DNA of 25,798 nucleotides from an uncultured Bacteroidales bacterium (GCA_945983015.1 CAMFSN010000010.1:1-25798); one strand, 5' to 3'; counted from the stretch's first letter, positions 8,194 through 16,095 are shown. A program made the numbers and translations. The notes: generated by a model from the letters alone, not told the origin.

Positions 8194-9072
8194 ATGGCTT
8201 TGTCTGACAACATACCGAAATACATCCTTAGTAAAAAACAGATGTCCTTCAATGTAGTGTTCACTGCATTGTTCTCCATCGTCACAGACCTGCTGCTGGC
8301 CCCACTCTCCATCCACAACTGGTTTGTCCTGGCCAATGGACACAGCACCATAGCCACCATCGCATTCTGGGCCCTGTGTTTCCTTATCCTGATACTGTCC
8401 CGCGAAAAACTCTATAGCCTTAGAAACAGAAACATCACTGTACTGTCTTACATTTTGTGGTGCCTCTGCGAGATGTTGCTCATCTCATTGCTCTATATGT
8501 CAGTATCCCTTTTGGGAGAGCGCTTGTCCTGGTTCGTTCAGGCAAACCGATCCCCTTTCGAGAATTTCCTGCACAGTTTCATCTTCTGCATCTTCGGGCT
8601 TGGCGTCCCCAATGTGATTTCCATCCTATACTGCGCTGTATCGGAAAAGGACCAGACCATCAGACTGATGAACTTCAGCAATGTGGTCTCAGACACCGAA
8701 TCCAGCCCACAAAATGCCAAGCGCATTACCCTTTACGATAATTCCGGAGTCCTGAAACTGGTTATCAACCAGAACAACCTCTACTACATCGAGTCGGATG
8801 ACAATTACATAAAAGTGTGGTACCAAGACAGTTACTCTGAACTCAAACAGTATATGCTCCGCTGCAAGCTAAAGACTATAGAAGAGAGCTTTGCAGAGAG
8901 CGACCTGGTACGCTGTCACCGCAAATACATTGTAAACATTAACAAAGTCGAGCAGATGAGCCGCCAGAAAGACGGCAGCTTCAGCCTGGACCTGGGGATG
9001 AACAGGATAGAGCCCATCCCCGTATCCAAGACTTACGAAGAAGGTTTTCTCGCCCGATTTAATTCCAGATAA
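8194..9072 (+). CDS. Membrane-anchored LytTR-family transcription regulator
   Basis: 292 residues from the ATG at 8194; a TTG start nine bases earlier would lie inside the -7 box and is rejected. Four hydrophobic segments, roughly residues 17-38, 52-71, 82-108 and 125-150, form a membrane domain. A polar linker leads to a LytTR DNA-binding domain at about 180-290, recognised by NNLYYIESDDNYIKVWY, the central LRCKLKTIEESF and the CHRKYIVNINKVEQ end. There is no response-regulator receiver domain, so the membrane part itself probably senses the signal. LytTR domains bind direct repeats about 10 bases apart, usually near their own promoters. It is the first gene of an operon with DUF4293 (2-base gap) and a nucleoside phosphorylase, and faces fabF. 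Confidence 0.88.
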   Translation: MALSDNIPKYILSKKQMSFNVVFTALFSIVTDLLLAPLSIHNWFVLANGHSTIATIAFWALCFLILILSREKLYSLRNRNITVLSYILWCLCEMLLISLLYMSVSLLGERLSWFVQANRSPFENFLHSFIFCIFGLGVPNVISILYCAVSEKDQTIRLMNFSNVVSDTESSPQNAKRITLYDNSGVLKLVINQNNLYYIESDDNYIKVWYQDSYSELKQYMLRCKLKTIEESFAESDLVRCHRKYIVNINKVEQMSRQKDGSFSLDLGMNRIEPIPVSKTYEEGFLARFNSR

Positions 9073-9074
9073 CT

Positions 9075-9509
9075 ATGTGGCAAAGAATACAGACCCTTTA
9101 TTTCGCACTAATTTGTGCCATACTCATCACTTTGGCATTCGGCAATGCCGGATACGTCTACAGTGTCGATAGCCCTGAACCTGAGGGCATCCGCTACATC
9201 TCCAAACTGCCATATGCAATCCTGATTTTCCTTAGCCTGGCAGCGAATGCAGTAGCCTTGTTCGGTTGGGGGCACCGATCCCTCCAAATCAGACTTGCAG
9301 GAGCAAGCGCAGTTCTGCTGCTAGCCCTTCAGGTATGGATAGCGATAGATTATTTCACCATCAGCAAGGAGTTCGTTTTCAGATGGACAGCCATCCTGCC
9401 TATATTTGCCTTCATCTTTGAACTTTTGGCGATGAAGGGAGTATATGCCGACGAGATGCTGGTCCGCAGCGCATCCAGACTCCGAGCAAGTAAAAGAAAA
9501 AACAGATAA
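9075..9509 (+). CDS. DUF4293-family membrane protein
   Basis: 144 residues beginning MWQRIQTLYFAL, the usual start of the Bacteroidota-specific DUF4293 family. Hydrophobic segments near residues 8-27, 47-66, 75-93 and 103-120 predict four transmembrane helices. A short basic tail (RLRASKRKNR) probably stays in the cytoplasm. No function is established for the family. It follows the LytTR gene by 2 bases and precedes the nucleoside phosphorylase by 3, so all three share one transcript. Family identity is from pattern recognition of the N-terminus and topology. Confidence 0.75.
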   Translation: MWQRIQTLYFALICAILITLAFGNAGYVYSVDSPEPEGIRYISKLPYAILIFLSLAANAVALFGWGHRSLQIRLAGASAVLLLALQVWIAIDYFTISKEFVFRWTAILPIFAFIFELLAMKGVYADEMLVRSASRLRASKRKNR

Positions 9510-9512
9510 GAT

Positions 9513-10385
9513 ATGAGAATTGCAGAATCAGAACTAATTATCAACTCCGACGGATCGATATTCCACTTACATATCCGTCCTGAACAGTTGGCCCAAAACG
9601 TCATCCTGGTGGGTGACCCAGGACGCGTGGCAATGTTCAAACCTTACTTTGAGACCCTCGAATGCGAAGGAGCATCCCGCGAGTTCGTATGGGCTACCGG
9701 CTGCTACAAGGGCAGCCGCATCACGGTACTCTCCACCGGTATCGGCACCGATAACATCGACATCGTGATGACCGAACTGGACGCTTTGGCTAACATTGAC
9801 TTCCAGACCAGGGAAGTGAAGCCTGAGCACAAGACCCTGAACATAGTGCGTCTGGGAACCTGCGGGGCCCTGCAGCCTGAGATTCCGCTGGGAGCCTTCA
9901 TCCTCTCGCACATCTCCATCGGCTTTGACGGCCTGATGAACTGGTACGCAGACCGCGAGCAAGTTAGCGATGAGGCTATGGAGAAAGCGTTTATGAAACA
10001 TATGAATTGGCCTTCCGTACTGCCTACCCCTTACTTCGTCAAGGCTTCGCAGAAACTCATAGACCTGTTCAGCGATGTCACTGTCAAAGGTATGACCATC
10101 TCATCTCCAGGCTTTTACGGGCCTCAGGGAAGAGTGGTGAGACAGAAACTCGCTATGCCTAATATGCTGGAGGATATAGAGAGCTTCAGATACGAAGACA
10201 GGAAGATCACGAACTTCGAGATGGAAGGCTCAGCCATCGCCGGAATCGCCACCCACCTGGGTCACGAGGCCATTACAGTGTGCTGCGCCATAGCTCACCG
10301 CTACCTTAAGGATGCCAATACTGACTACAAGGCGAAGGTGGCAGAACTGGTCAAAGTGGTACTGGATAAGATATCCACACTATAA
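9513..10385 (+). CDS. Nucleoside phosphorylase (uridine phosphorylase-like)
   Basis: Cytoplasmic enzyme of the PNP/UDP family (290 residues) that cleaves a nucleoside with phosphate to free base and ribose-1-phosphate. The phosphate-binding motif GDPGR is at residues 34-38, STGIGTDNIDIV follows near 74, RLGTCGALQ marks the base/phosphate pocket, and NFEMEGSAIAGIA carries the Met-Glu that binds ribose. These match the Udp branch best, but base specificity (uridine or purine) cannot be settled by eye. It is the last gene of the LytTR-DUF4293 operon and ends at a hairpin shared with prfA. Confidence 0.88.
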   Translation: MRIAESELIINSDGSIFHLHIRPEQLAQNVILVGDPGRVAMFKPYFETLECEGASREFVWATGCYKGSRITVLSTGIGTDNIDIVMTELDALANIDFQTREVKPEHKTLNIVRLGTCGALQPEIPLGAFILSHISIGFDGLMNWYADREQVSDEAMEKAFMKHMNWPSVLPTPYFVKASQKLIDLFSDVTVKGMTISSPGFYGPQGRVVRQKLAMPNMLEDIESFRYEDRKITNFEMEGSAIAGIATHLGHEAITVCCAIAHRYLKDANTDYKAKVAELVKVVLDKISTL

Positions 10386-10393
10386 AAAAGAAG

Positions 10394-10417
10394 GAAGCAG
10401 GCTTAATCGCCTGCTTC
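10394..10417. terminator. Bidirectional terminator hairpin between the phosphorylase gene and prfA
   Basis: GAAGCAGGC and GCCTGCTTC form a perfect 9-base-pair stem with a 6-base loop. A-rich bases (10384-10389) precede it and TTTT follows, so it can end transcripts from both sides; the T-run is stronger in the prfA direction. The right arm and loop lie inside prfA, whose stop codon is at 10403-10405 in the loop, so the last prfA codons also build the terminator. Confidence 0.85.
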
Positions 10418-11494
10418 TTTTAGTCTTTCTGCATTCTCCGCTATCTGCAACTGGTCTATGACCTCCTGAATATCTCCATTCATAAAGACCGGAAGGTTAT
10501 ACATACTCCAGTTGATGCGATGGTCCGTCACCCTTCCCTGCGGATAGTTATATGTACGAATCTTCGCAGAACGGTCTCCGGTAGATACCATAGTCTTTCT
10601 CTTGGAGGCTATCTCGTCCAGATACTTCTGATGCTCCAGATTATACAGACGGGTTCTAAGTTCCTCAAACGCCCTGTCCTTATTCTTTAGCTGAGAGCGT
10701 TCCTCCTGACACTGAACCACCAGACCAGTAGGAAGGTGGGTAAGGCGAACAGCCGAATAGGTGGTATTGACTCCCTGTCCTCCAGGACCTGAAGAACAGA
10801 AAAGGTCCAGACGGATATCGTCCCATCTCAAATCCACGTCAAACTCTCCTGCCTCAGGGAAGACTGCCACGGATGCCGCTGAAGTCTGTATTCTACCCTG
10901 AGTCTCAGTCTGAGGCACTCTCTGTACGCGATGCACTCCAGATTCGTATTTCATAGTACCGTAAACCCCATCAGTGGAAGAACTGAGTTTAAACACTATC
11001 TGCTTGTAACCTCCGGAAGTTCCTGGAGTCTGATCCGTCACCTCCACTTTCCAGCCCTTGCTCTCGGCATAGTGCTGATACATTCTGAAAAGGTCACCTG
11101 CGAAGATGGCAGCCTCATCTCCTCCGGCACCGCCACGAATCTCCACGATGGCATTCTTTGAATCATCAGGGTCAGCCGGAATAAGCAGGAGCTTGATATT
11201 CTCCTCCATCTGAGGAATCTTAGGTTCCAGGTCCGCAATCTCCTCCCTGGCCATCTCGCGCAGGTCATCGTCCTTCTCATTCAAGAGAATGTCCTTTGCG
11301 CTCTGAAGGTTATCCAATGTCTTTTTATATTCAAGTCCAGCCTTGATTATAGGTTCAAGCTGCTTGTAATCCTTGTTAAGCTGAACAAATTTTTTCATAT
11401 CAGCCATCACTTCAGGGCTGGCGAGCTGGTCCTGAAGGCTCTGAAACTTATCTTGTAATGACAAGACTTTATCTAATAGGGTATTTTGTGCCAT
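10403..11494 (-). CDS. prfA: Peptide chain release factor 1
   Basis: RF1 (363 residues) ends translation at UAA and UAG. The GGQ motif that triggers peptide release is at residues 238-240 within SSGPGGQGVNTT. The stop-recognition tripeptide PxT is PQT at 194-196 (RVPQTETQGRIQTSA), which fits RF1 and not RF2 (SPF). The N-terminal helical domain and the domain with IRGGAGGDEAAIFAGDLFRMY are intact. The start MAQNTLLDKVLSLQ aligns with normal RF1 N-termini and lies only 7 bases after a perfect -7 box. The gene has its own promoter inside and just after the 3' end of mazG. prmC is not adjacent. Confidence 0.96.
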   Translation of the reverse strand: MAQNTLLDKVLSLQDKFQSLQDQLASPEVMADMKKFVQLNKDYKQLEPIIKAGLEYKKTLDNLQSAKDILLNEKDDDLREMAREEIADLEPKIPQMEENIKLLLIPADPDDSKNAIVEIRGGAGGDEAAIFAGDLFRMYQHYAESKGWKVEVTDQTPGTSGGYKQIVFKLSSSTDGVYGTMKYESGVHRVQRVPQTETQGRIQTSAASVAVFPEAGEFDVDLRWDDIRLDLFCSSGPGGQGVNTTYSAVRLTHLPTGLVVQCQEERSQLKNKDRAFEELRTRLYNLEHQKYLDEIASKRKTMVSTGDRSAKIRTYNYPQGRVTDHRINWSMYNLPVFMNGDIQEVIDQLQIAENAERLKEAGD

Positions 11495-11501
11495 AGGGCT
11501 G

Positions 11502-11533
11502 CAAATTTAGTAATTTTAATACAAATTCTCCAA
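11502..11533 (-). promoter_or_regulatory. Predicted prfA promoter (-33 and -7) giving a near-leaderless mRNA
   Basis: On the minus strand the -7 box TAAATTTG is at 11509-11502 and a -33 TTG is at 11533-11531, with 21 bases between. The -33 element lies inside the last codons of mazG. The -7 box ends 7 bases before the prfA ATG, so the leader would be about 4 bases. Confidence 0.7.
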
Positions 11534-12268
11534 TTCTTCCTCTCCTATATCTTTCAAGGACCTGCCCTCCGAAAGACAGTTCTGTTCCAATTCCGTGAAA
11601 TTCCTACGGAACTTGTCGCAGCACAGGTTCAAGGCCTTCTCCGGATCCACCCCCTGAATCCTTGCCAGATTGATGACCGCAAAGAGCAAGTCTCCCGCCG
11701 CCTCTTCCTTATTCCCCTCAGGGTCTTTCATCTCTGCCAATTCTCTCTCCACCCTTTCCTGAGCTTTCTCAACTCCCAGCTTATCCAAAGCGCAACCCCT
11801 CAACTTCTCCTGCATTGAAAGCGCCTTCAAAAGAGAAGGCATAGCCTGAGGAATACCACTCAAGATGGTCTTGTTACCACCTTTTTCCTTCGCTTTCACC
11901 AACTCCCATGTGTCAGCTATCTGCTCTGCGGACAATTCCTTTCCTGCCAAATCTCCAAATACGTGAGGATGTCTGAATCGCATCTTTTCACAGATTCTAT
12001 GCAGACAATCGGCTATATCGAAATCCCCTCTCTCCTCCCCTATCCTGGCATAGAACACCATATGGTACAACAAGTCACCTATCTCCTTGGCTATCTCCGA
12101 GCTGTCCCCCTTCAATATGGCATCGCTGAGTTCATAGACCTCCTCTTCCGTCATCGGACGGATACTTTCCATAGACTGAGCCGCATTCCAGGGACACTTC
12201 TCCCTGAGAGCATCCATTACAACGAGCAAATCGGCAAATGCGTCAAGTTTTTCCTGTGTGCTATGCAT
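11516..12268 (-). CDS. mazG: MazG-type nucleoside triphosphate pyrophosphohydrolase
   Basis: All-alpha NTP pyrophosphohydrolase that converts (d)NTPs to monophosphates and may clear aberrant nucleotides. About 250 residues with two MazG halves. The first holds CPWNAAQSMESI and the metal-binding acids in MTEEEVYEL (Glu41-43) and EIGDLLYH (Glu62, Asp65), followed by RFRHPHVFGD. The second has NKEEAAGDLLFAVINLAR and a catalytic-type arrangement ending in KFRRNFTELE. I place the start at the ATG at 12268 because family members begin near MxxxxEKL; a GTG at 12274 would overlap the rsmD stop as GTGA and is possible. It is translationally coupled or nearly so to rsmD. Confidence 0.93.
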   Translation of the reverse strand: MHSTQEKLDAFADLLVVMDALREKCPWNAAQSMESIRPMTEEEVYELSDAILKGDSSEIAKEIGDLLYHMVFYARIGEERGDFDIADCLHRICEKMRFRHPHVFGDLAGKELSAEQIADTWELVKAKEKGGNKTILSGIPQAMPSLLKALSMQEKLRGCALDKLGVEKAQERVERELAEMKDPEGNKEEAAGDLLFAVINLARIQGVDPEKALNLCCDKFRRNFTELEQNCLSEGRSLKDIGEEELENLY

Positions 12269-12270
12269 AA

Positions 12271-12801
12271 TCACTTAAAAAAGCTGAAATGAACCCTGCC
12301 ATAAGACCTTTCCTTAAAAAAGTGAGGATGATCCTTGAAAGAATGTTCTCCACCGTGTTCCAAAATAAAATAAGAGTCAGGATGAAGCAGGTCCCTGGCG
12401 AAAATTTTATCAGGAATCCCCTCCAGGCCTTCCAAGGCGTATGGAGGATCAGCGAATATGATGTCGAACTTCTCGTGACAGACGTTCAGAAAATCGAACA
12501 CATTGTCCCTTACCATAATTACATTATCCAGCCCAAGCCTGTGTGCCTCTGTCTTTATGAAAGAAGCGTTTTCTCTCAGCATCTCGACACAGTACACCCT
12601 TCCTACTCCCCTGGACCCGAATTCAAAAGAAACGGCTCCGGTCCCTCCAAAGAGATCCAGAACCTGAAGTTCATCGAATTCATATTCGTTATCCAGGATA
12701 TTAAACAAGGCTTCTCTGGCAAAATCCGTAGTAGGACGAGCCTTGTAAGAGTGTGGCGGGATGATATTCTTCCCTTTCAATCTGCCTCCGATAATTCTCA
12801 T
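12271..12801 (-). CDS. rsmD: 16S rRNA (guanine966-N2)-methyltransferase RsmD
   Basis: SAM-dependent methyltransferase acting on the 30S subunit, 176 residues, near the usual length. It opens with MRIIGGRLKGKNI, typical of RsmD. Motif I for SAM binding is VLDLFGGTGAVSFEF (from about residue 48) and the catalytic DPPY is at residues 118-121. Its ATG overlaps the TGA stop of the upstream DUF3822-like gene as ATGA, a sign of translational coupling. In many Bacteroidota a DUF3822 gene precedes rsmD, which supports the neighbour's identity. Confidence 0.93.
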   Translation of the reverse strand: MRIIGGRLKGKNIIPPHSYKARPTTDFAREALFNILDNEYEFDELQVLDLFGGTGAVSFEFGSRGVGRVYCVEMLRENASFIKTEAHRLGLDNVIMVRDNVFDFLNVCHEKFDIIFADPPYALEGLEGIPDKIFARDLLHPDSYFILEHGGEHSFKDHPHFFKERSYGRVHFSFFK

Positions 12802-13235
12802 AATAGCCGGACGGCTTTAAAATAATGATATAGGGCTATCTGATGCTCGGAAGAAAGGGAACCCAGAAAACAGAGGGTGGAAAGTTCAGGATTCAACTGC
12901 AAGGACTTCATAACCATAAGCACATAATACATCACGGTCACGAAATCCTCGGCCTTATAGGTATTCGAAAGCATAAGGGATCTACCTTGCGCTATGGCCA
13001 GACTCAGAGTTTTGCCATCCCAGTCACAAAGCACTTTATTATAGTCTGGAATGCTCATCAAAGTGCGCAAAACCCTTAAAAGTGCCGGCTCATCAGGACC
13101 GGCATAAATGAAATAGGAGTCGAACTGAGGCAGGAATTCCACACATACCTGAGTATCGGCATTTATATCAACGACCTGTGCGAGATATTCTCTCGCACAG
13201 CTCTCGTCGTAAAATGATGATGGTACCAGGGTCAC
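12798..13235 (-). CDS. Short DUF3822-like protein
   Basis: 145 residues from a GTG start at 13235 (MTLVPSSFYDESCAREYL). It resembles the C-terminal half of DUF3822 proteins: LVPxxFYD opening, then PDYNKVLCDWDGKTLSLAIAQGRSLMLSNTYKAEDF (seen in two blocks), a tyrosine-rich YYVLMVMKSLQLNPE helix and a YHYFKAVRLL end. DUF3822 proteins are usually near twice this length. The frame is open only six codons further upstream, to a stop at 13251-13253, and the upstream gene ends at 13241, so there is no room for the N-terminal half. DUF3822 is thought to have an actin-like ATPase fold, from memory. Function unknown. It is coupled to rsmD by ATGA. Confidence 0.65.
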   Translation of the reverse strand: MTLVPSSFYDESCAREYLAQVVDINADTQVCVEFLPQFDSYFIYAGPDEPALLRVLRTLMSIPDYNKVLCDWDGKTLSLAIAQGRSLMLSNTYKAEDFVTVMYYVLMVMKSLQLNPELSTLCFLGSLSSEHQIALYHYFKAVRLL

Positions 13236-13240
13236 GTCTT

Positions 13241-13981
13241 CTACTCCCAGTTACCGGCATTATTATTAGGAGCGCTCACACTACCTACCTGAAGACCTTC
13301 AAATCTGTTAGAATTACGGCATTCGGAATCCAGGTTGATTCTGAGCTGATTATCCATTCCAAACAGCAGATACCTGTAAGGCATACGAGCCTCGAAGAGA
13401 GGAACCTTAACACCGGACACTGTCTTGACTACTGCCTCCATCTCCGTGGCCTTGCCATTGGAGAAAGGAATGGTGCGAAGTGAGTCGATGCAGAATCCCT
13501 GGCGTCCCTTGAATAGGGTATCGACTACAGGAATCTTCTGATCCACGCTGAAAACCAATGATTTGTCACCGGCATTATAACGCTCGAGATAGAAGTTGTT
13601 AAGCTGAGCTCCCCTGAGGAAAGGAACGCTTTTACGAACTTCCTTTGTATGAGCCACAGCGGCGGAGTCATCCTTGGAACCTATCTGCAGTTTAACTACG
13701 ATGTCCTCCTCAAGATAGAATCTACGCAGAGAGTCAAAACTGTCAGTGTATTTGCCGTGAACACTCTTATACGCATCCTGAAGGGTACGGATATCCTTCA
13801 AACGCTCGATTCCGACCTGCTCACGGGAGGCCTTTTCCTTATTGAATTTAACAGGCTGGGAGATACTGTCCACAAGAATGTAAGAAAGCGCTATGATACC
13901 CAGCGGCAGAATAAACCAGGTTACTAGTCTGTTCAGCACTTTGTTCTGCATAAACTTAAGCCAAGTGTCCTTTGTAATCAT
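13241..13981 (-). CDS. Membrane-anchored protein with pilin-like layout, function unknown
   Basis: 246 residues; I do not recognise a named family with certainty, though similar proteins occur across Bacteroidales. A short basic N-terminus precedes one transmembrane helix (residues about 19-41, LVTWFILPLGIIALSYILV). After it comes ERLKDIRTLQDAYKSVHGKY and DSFDSLRRFY, which recalls the helix-then-GKYxxSLxxL pattern just after the membrane helix of type IV pilin-like proteins. The rest is a mixed alpha/beta extracytoplasmic region with no cysteine motif. A start at 13951 (MQNKVLNRLV) is an alternative. It is the first gene of the operon with the DUF3822-like gene, rsmD and mazG, and has its own promoter. 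Confidence 0.75.
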   Translation of the reverse strand: MITKDTWLKFMQNKVLNRLVTWFILPLGIIALSYILVDSISQPVKFNKEKASREQVGIERLKDIRTLQDAYKSVHGKYTDSFDSLRRFYLEEDIVVKLQIGSKDDSAAVAHTKEVRKSVPFLRGAQLNNFYLERYNAGDKSLVFSVDQKIPVVDTLFKGRQGFCIDSLRTIPFSNGKATEMEAVVKTVSGVKVPLFEARMPYRYLLFGMDNQLRINLDSECRNSNRFEGLQVGSVSAPNNNAGNWE

Positions 13982-14018
13982 TTCTTTATGTTTTAATTTT
14001 ATTATCCGTTAAGCCGAG

Positions 14019-14049
14019 CAAAGTTAGCAAAATCATTTATTAAATGCAA
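14019..14049 (-). promoter_or_regulatory. Predicted promoter of the membrane protein-rsmD-mazG operon
   Basis: On the minus strand the -7 box TAACTTTG is at 14026-14019 and a -33 TTG at 14049-14047, with 20 bases between. The leader to the ATG at 13981 is about 33 bases, rich in A and T. It is divergent from the DHH phosphoesterase box at 14059-14066. Confidence 0.7.
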
Positions 14050-14058
14050 TTTTCTTAT

Positions 14059-14066
14059 TAAATTTG
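14059..14066 (+). promoter_or_regulatory. Predicted -7 box for the DHH phosphoesterase operon
   Basis: TAAATTTG matches TAnnTTTG and ends 5 bases before the ATG at 14072, leaving a leader of about 2 bases. It would drive four co-directional genes up to 18034. No TTG -33 element is clear. Confidence 0.65.
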
Positions 14067-14071
14067 CGACG

Positions 14072-15079
14072 ATGGATTTTAGTAGCGAATTACAGGTCCT
14101 TTCCTCTTATATAGAGCGGGCTGAGAAGGTGGTGGTAATAACCCATATGCACCCTGACGGTGATGCTGCAGGCAGCACCGCCGCCCTTGCCCATTATCTG
14201 CAGGACTTCCGTCATAAAACCGTCAGTCTCATCCGAGAGCCCCTTCCTGACACCATTTCCTTCATAGACGAACATTTCACCCCTGTCTCGGGAGATAAGG
14301 CCAGAGAGGTCCTGAAAGAGGCAGATCTGATATTCTGCACGGACTTTGGAGTTCTGGACAGATGTGGGGAATACGCAAGGGAATTGGCAGAGAGCAAAGC
14401 CATTAAGGTTCTGGCAGACCATCACCCTGAGCCACAGGCAGAGGCCTTCGACCTGCTGTTCAGCAGCAGCGAACTGTCGTCGGCAAGCGAAATAGTGTAT
14501 CAGCTGCTGAAAGGGCTGTGCAGGGACGAAGAAGAGAGAAAAGCTCTGCTGGGAGGAGCCTGCGGCTACGCGCTGATGTGCGGAATGACCACTGACACGA
14601 ATAACTTTTCCTGTTCCACCTTTCCTTCCACCCTTATGATGGCATCAGAGCTGCTTGCCTATGGGATAAACAGGGATGAAATCCTGGAAAAGCTCTATAA
14701 CAGATACAGGGAGAACAGAGTAAGAGCCTTTGCCTCGCTACTTTCCGAGCACTTCAGCATCCGTGAGGACGGAATCGGAATCATCAAGGTAAGCGCTGAA
14801 AGCTGGCATAAATTTGGATTGCAGGAGGGCGAGCTGGAAGGCCTGGTAAACGTTCCGCTGAGCATTGACAGGGTTAAAATCTCCATCTACCTAAGGGAGG
14901 ATGGGGATACGGTCAGGGTCTCGCTGAGAGCGAAGAAAGGCTGGTCTGCAAGAGAATTGGCAGTCAGATACTTCCACGGAGGGGGACACGAATTGGCATC
15001 CGGAGGCAAGCTCCTTTTAGGTCGGGACTTGGACTCTTTCGGAGAGATAGATGACTATTTGGAAAAAATCAGATTATGA
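14072..15079 (+). CDS. DHH/DHHA1 phosphoesterase, NrnA-like
   Basis: Cytoplasmic metal-dependent phosphoesterase of 335 residues, like NrnA, which degrades nano-RNAs and dephosphorylates pAp. The metal-binding motifs are in order: HMHPDGDAAGS at 25-35, Asp91 in FCTDFGVLDR, DHH at 116-118 and MTTDTNNFS in the linker region. The DHHA1 substrate-binding domain ends with HGGGHELASGG. The usual Asn in HxNPDGD is His here (HMHPDGD), which is found in some members. It is the first gene of an operon; its TGA overlaps the ATG of the FKBP lipoprotein (ATGA). Substrate (oligoribonucleotide, pAp or cyclic dinucleotide product) is inferred from family only. Confidence 0.9.
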   Translation: MDFSSELQVLSSYIERAEKVVVITHMHPDGDAAGSTAALAHYLQDFRHKTVSLIREPLPDTISFIDEHFTPVSGDKAREVLKEADLIFCTDFGVLDRCGEYARELAESKAIKVLADHHPEPQAEAFDLLFSSSELSSASEIVYQLLKGLCRDEEERKALLGGACGYALMCGMTTDTNNFSCSTFPSTLMMASELLAYGINRDEILEKLYNRYRENRVRAFASLLSEHFSIREDGIGIIKVSAESWHKFGLQEGELEGLVNVPLSIDRVKISIYLREDGDTVRVSLRAKKGWSARELAVRYFHGGGHELASGGKLLLGRDLDSFGEIDDYLEKIRL

Positions 15080-16095
15080 GAATAAGAGCTATAATATGGG
15101 GGCTTGCAGCCCTCGCAGTTGTAAGTTCCTGTGCCAAAAGCACTAAAAACCTTAGTGGAGAATTGGCACAAAGAGAATTTGAGGCTTGGCTGAGTATAAA
15201 CGGACAAGCAGATTGGGAAGAGACCGAACTCGGCTCTATGATTATCTCCCTAAGCCCTGGAGATGTGGAGAATCAGAGCGTAAAAGACATAGAGGAGAAC
15301 CCTTTCCTCAGACTGGAATACACCGTTACCGATCTGGAAGGCAATGTCTCAGAGACCACCAGTGAAGAGGTGTCGAAAAGACTTGGCAAATACGACAAGC
15401 GGAATTACTACGGTCCCCAATTCTCTTACAGAGGCTCTAACAACAGCTATGCCGGAATCGAGGAACTTCTGGAAAGGATGGGTGTGGGAGGACACTGCAA
15501 GGCTGTGATCCCAGGCTGGCTGCTTACAACTTCGAGATACTCCAGCAAACAGAAATATCTGGATGCGATGACGGAGATCAGCGATCCGAAAATATACGAG
15601 TTCACTATAGTGGAATCAGTGAAAGACAGCAAAGAATGGGAGTTGAATCTGATAAAGAATACTCTGGGAGAGGAATGGGACAAGGCTGACTCCCTGGCCC
15701 CTGGAGTTTTCTATGTCCAAGACAGGCCTTCTGACAAGCCTGACACCACATTCACCTCAGGATCAGAAGTTTACATCAACTATATCTGCCGCAGGATAGA
15801 CGGCACCGGAATAGACACTAACATAGCTGACTCAGCCAAGGTATTCGGAGGAAGCGCCAGCGGGAAACCTGTCCTGATCAACTGGGCGGACAATGCCACT
15901 GAGATCACTATGACCTCTGACAAGAGTAGCGTCATCACAGGCTTCGCCTACGGCATCTTCAATATGAAGCCACACGAAAAAGGCCGTGTATATATGACTT
16001 CCAGCTACGGATACCCGTCAGGGTCAGGTACTTTTATCCCTAGCTTCTGCCCTATTTACTTTGAAATTGAATTCACTGAGGAAGAAGATGAATAA
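15076..16095 (+). CDS. Lipoprotein with two FKBP-like peptidyl-prolyl isomerase domains
   Basis: 339 residues with a type II signal peptide and lipobox VSSC, acylated Cys at residue 19. Two FKBP-like units follow. The first (about residues 70-180) has FLRLEYTVTDLEGN and GVGGHCKAVIPGW, matching the FKBP hydrophobic core KVGExxxxVIP. The second (about 230-335) has EVYINYICRRIDGTGID, VITGFAYGIFNMKPHEKGRVYM, a SYGYPSGSG flap and an IYFEIEF closing strand. The first domain lacks several usual active-site residues and may be a structural unit. A role in folding of envelope proteins is inferred. The coupling ATGA with the upstream DHH gene is clear; the MATE gene start overlaps its 3' end by 8 bases. 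Confidence 0.82.
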   Translation: MRIRAIIWGLAALAVVSSCAKSTKNLSGELAQREFEAWLSINGQADWEETELGSMIISLSPGDVENQSVKDIEENPFLRLEYTVTDLEGNVSETTSEEVSKRLGKYDKRNYYGPQFSYRGSNNSYAGIEELLERMGVGGHCKAVIPGWLLTTSRYSSKQKYLDAMTEISDPKIYEFTIVESVKDSKEWELNLIKNTLGEEWDKADSLAPGVFYVQDRPSDKPDTTFTSGSEVYINYICRRIDGTGIDTNIADSAKVFGGSASGKPVLINWADNATEITMTSDKSSVITGFAYGIFNMKPHEKGRVYMTSSYGYPSGSGTFIPSFCPIYFEIEFTEEEDE

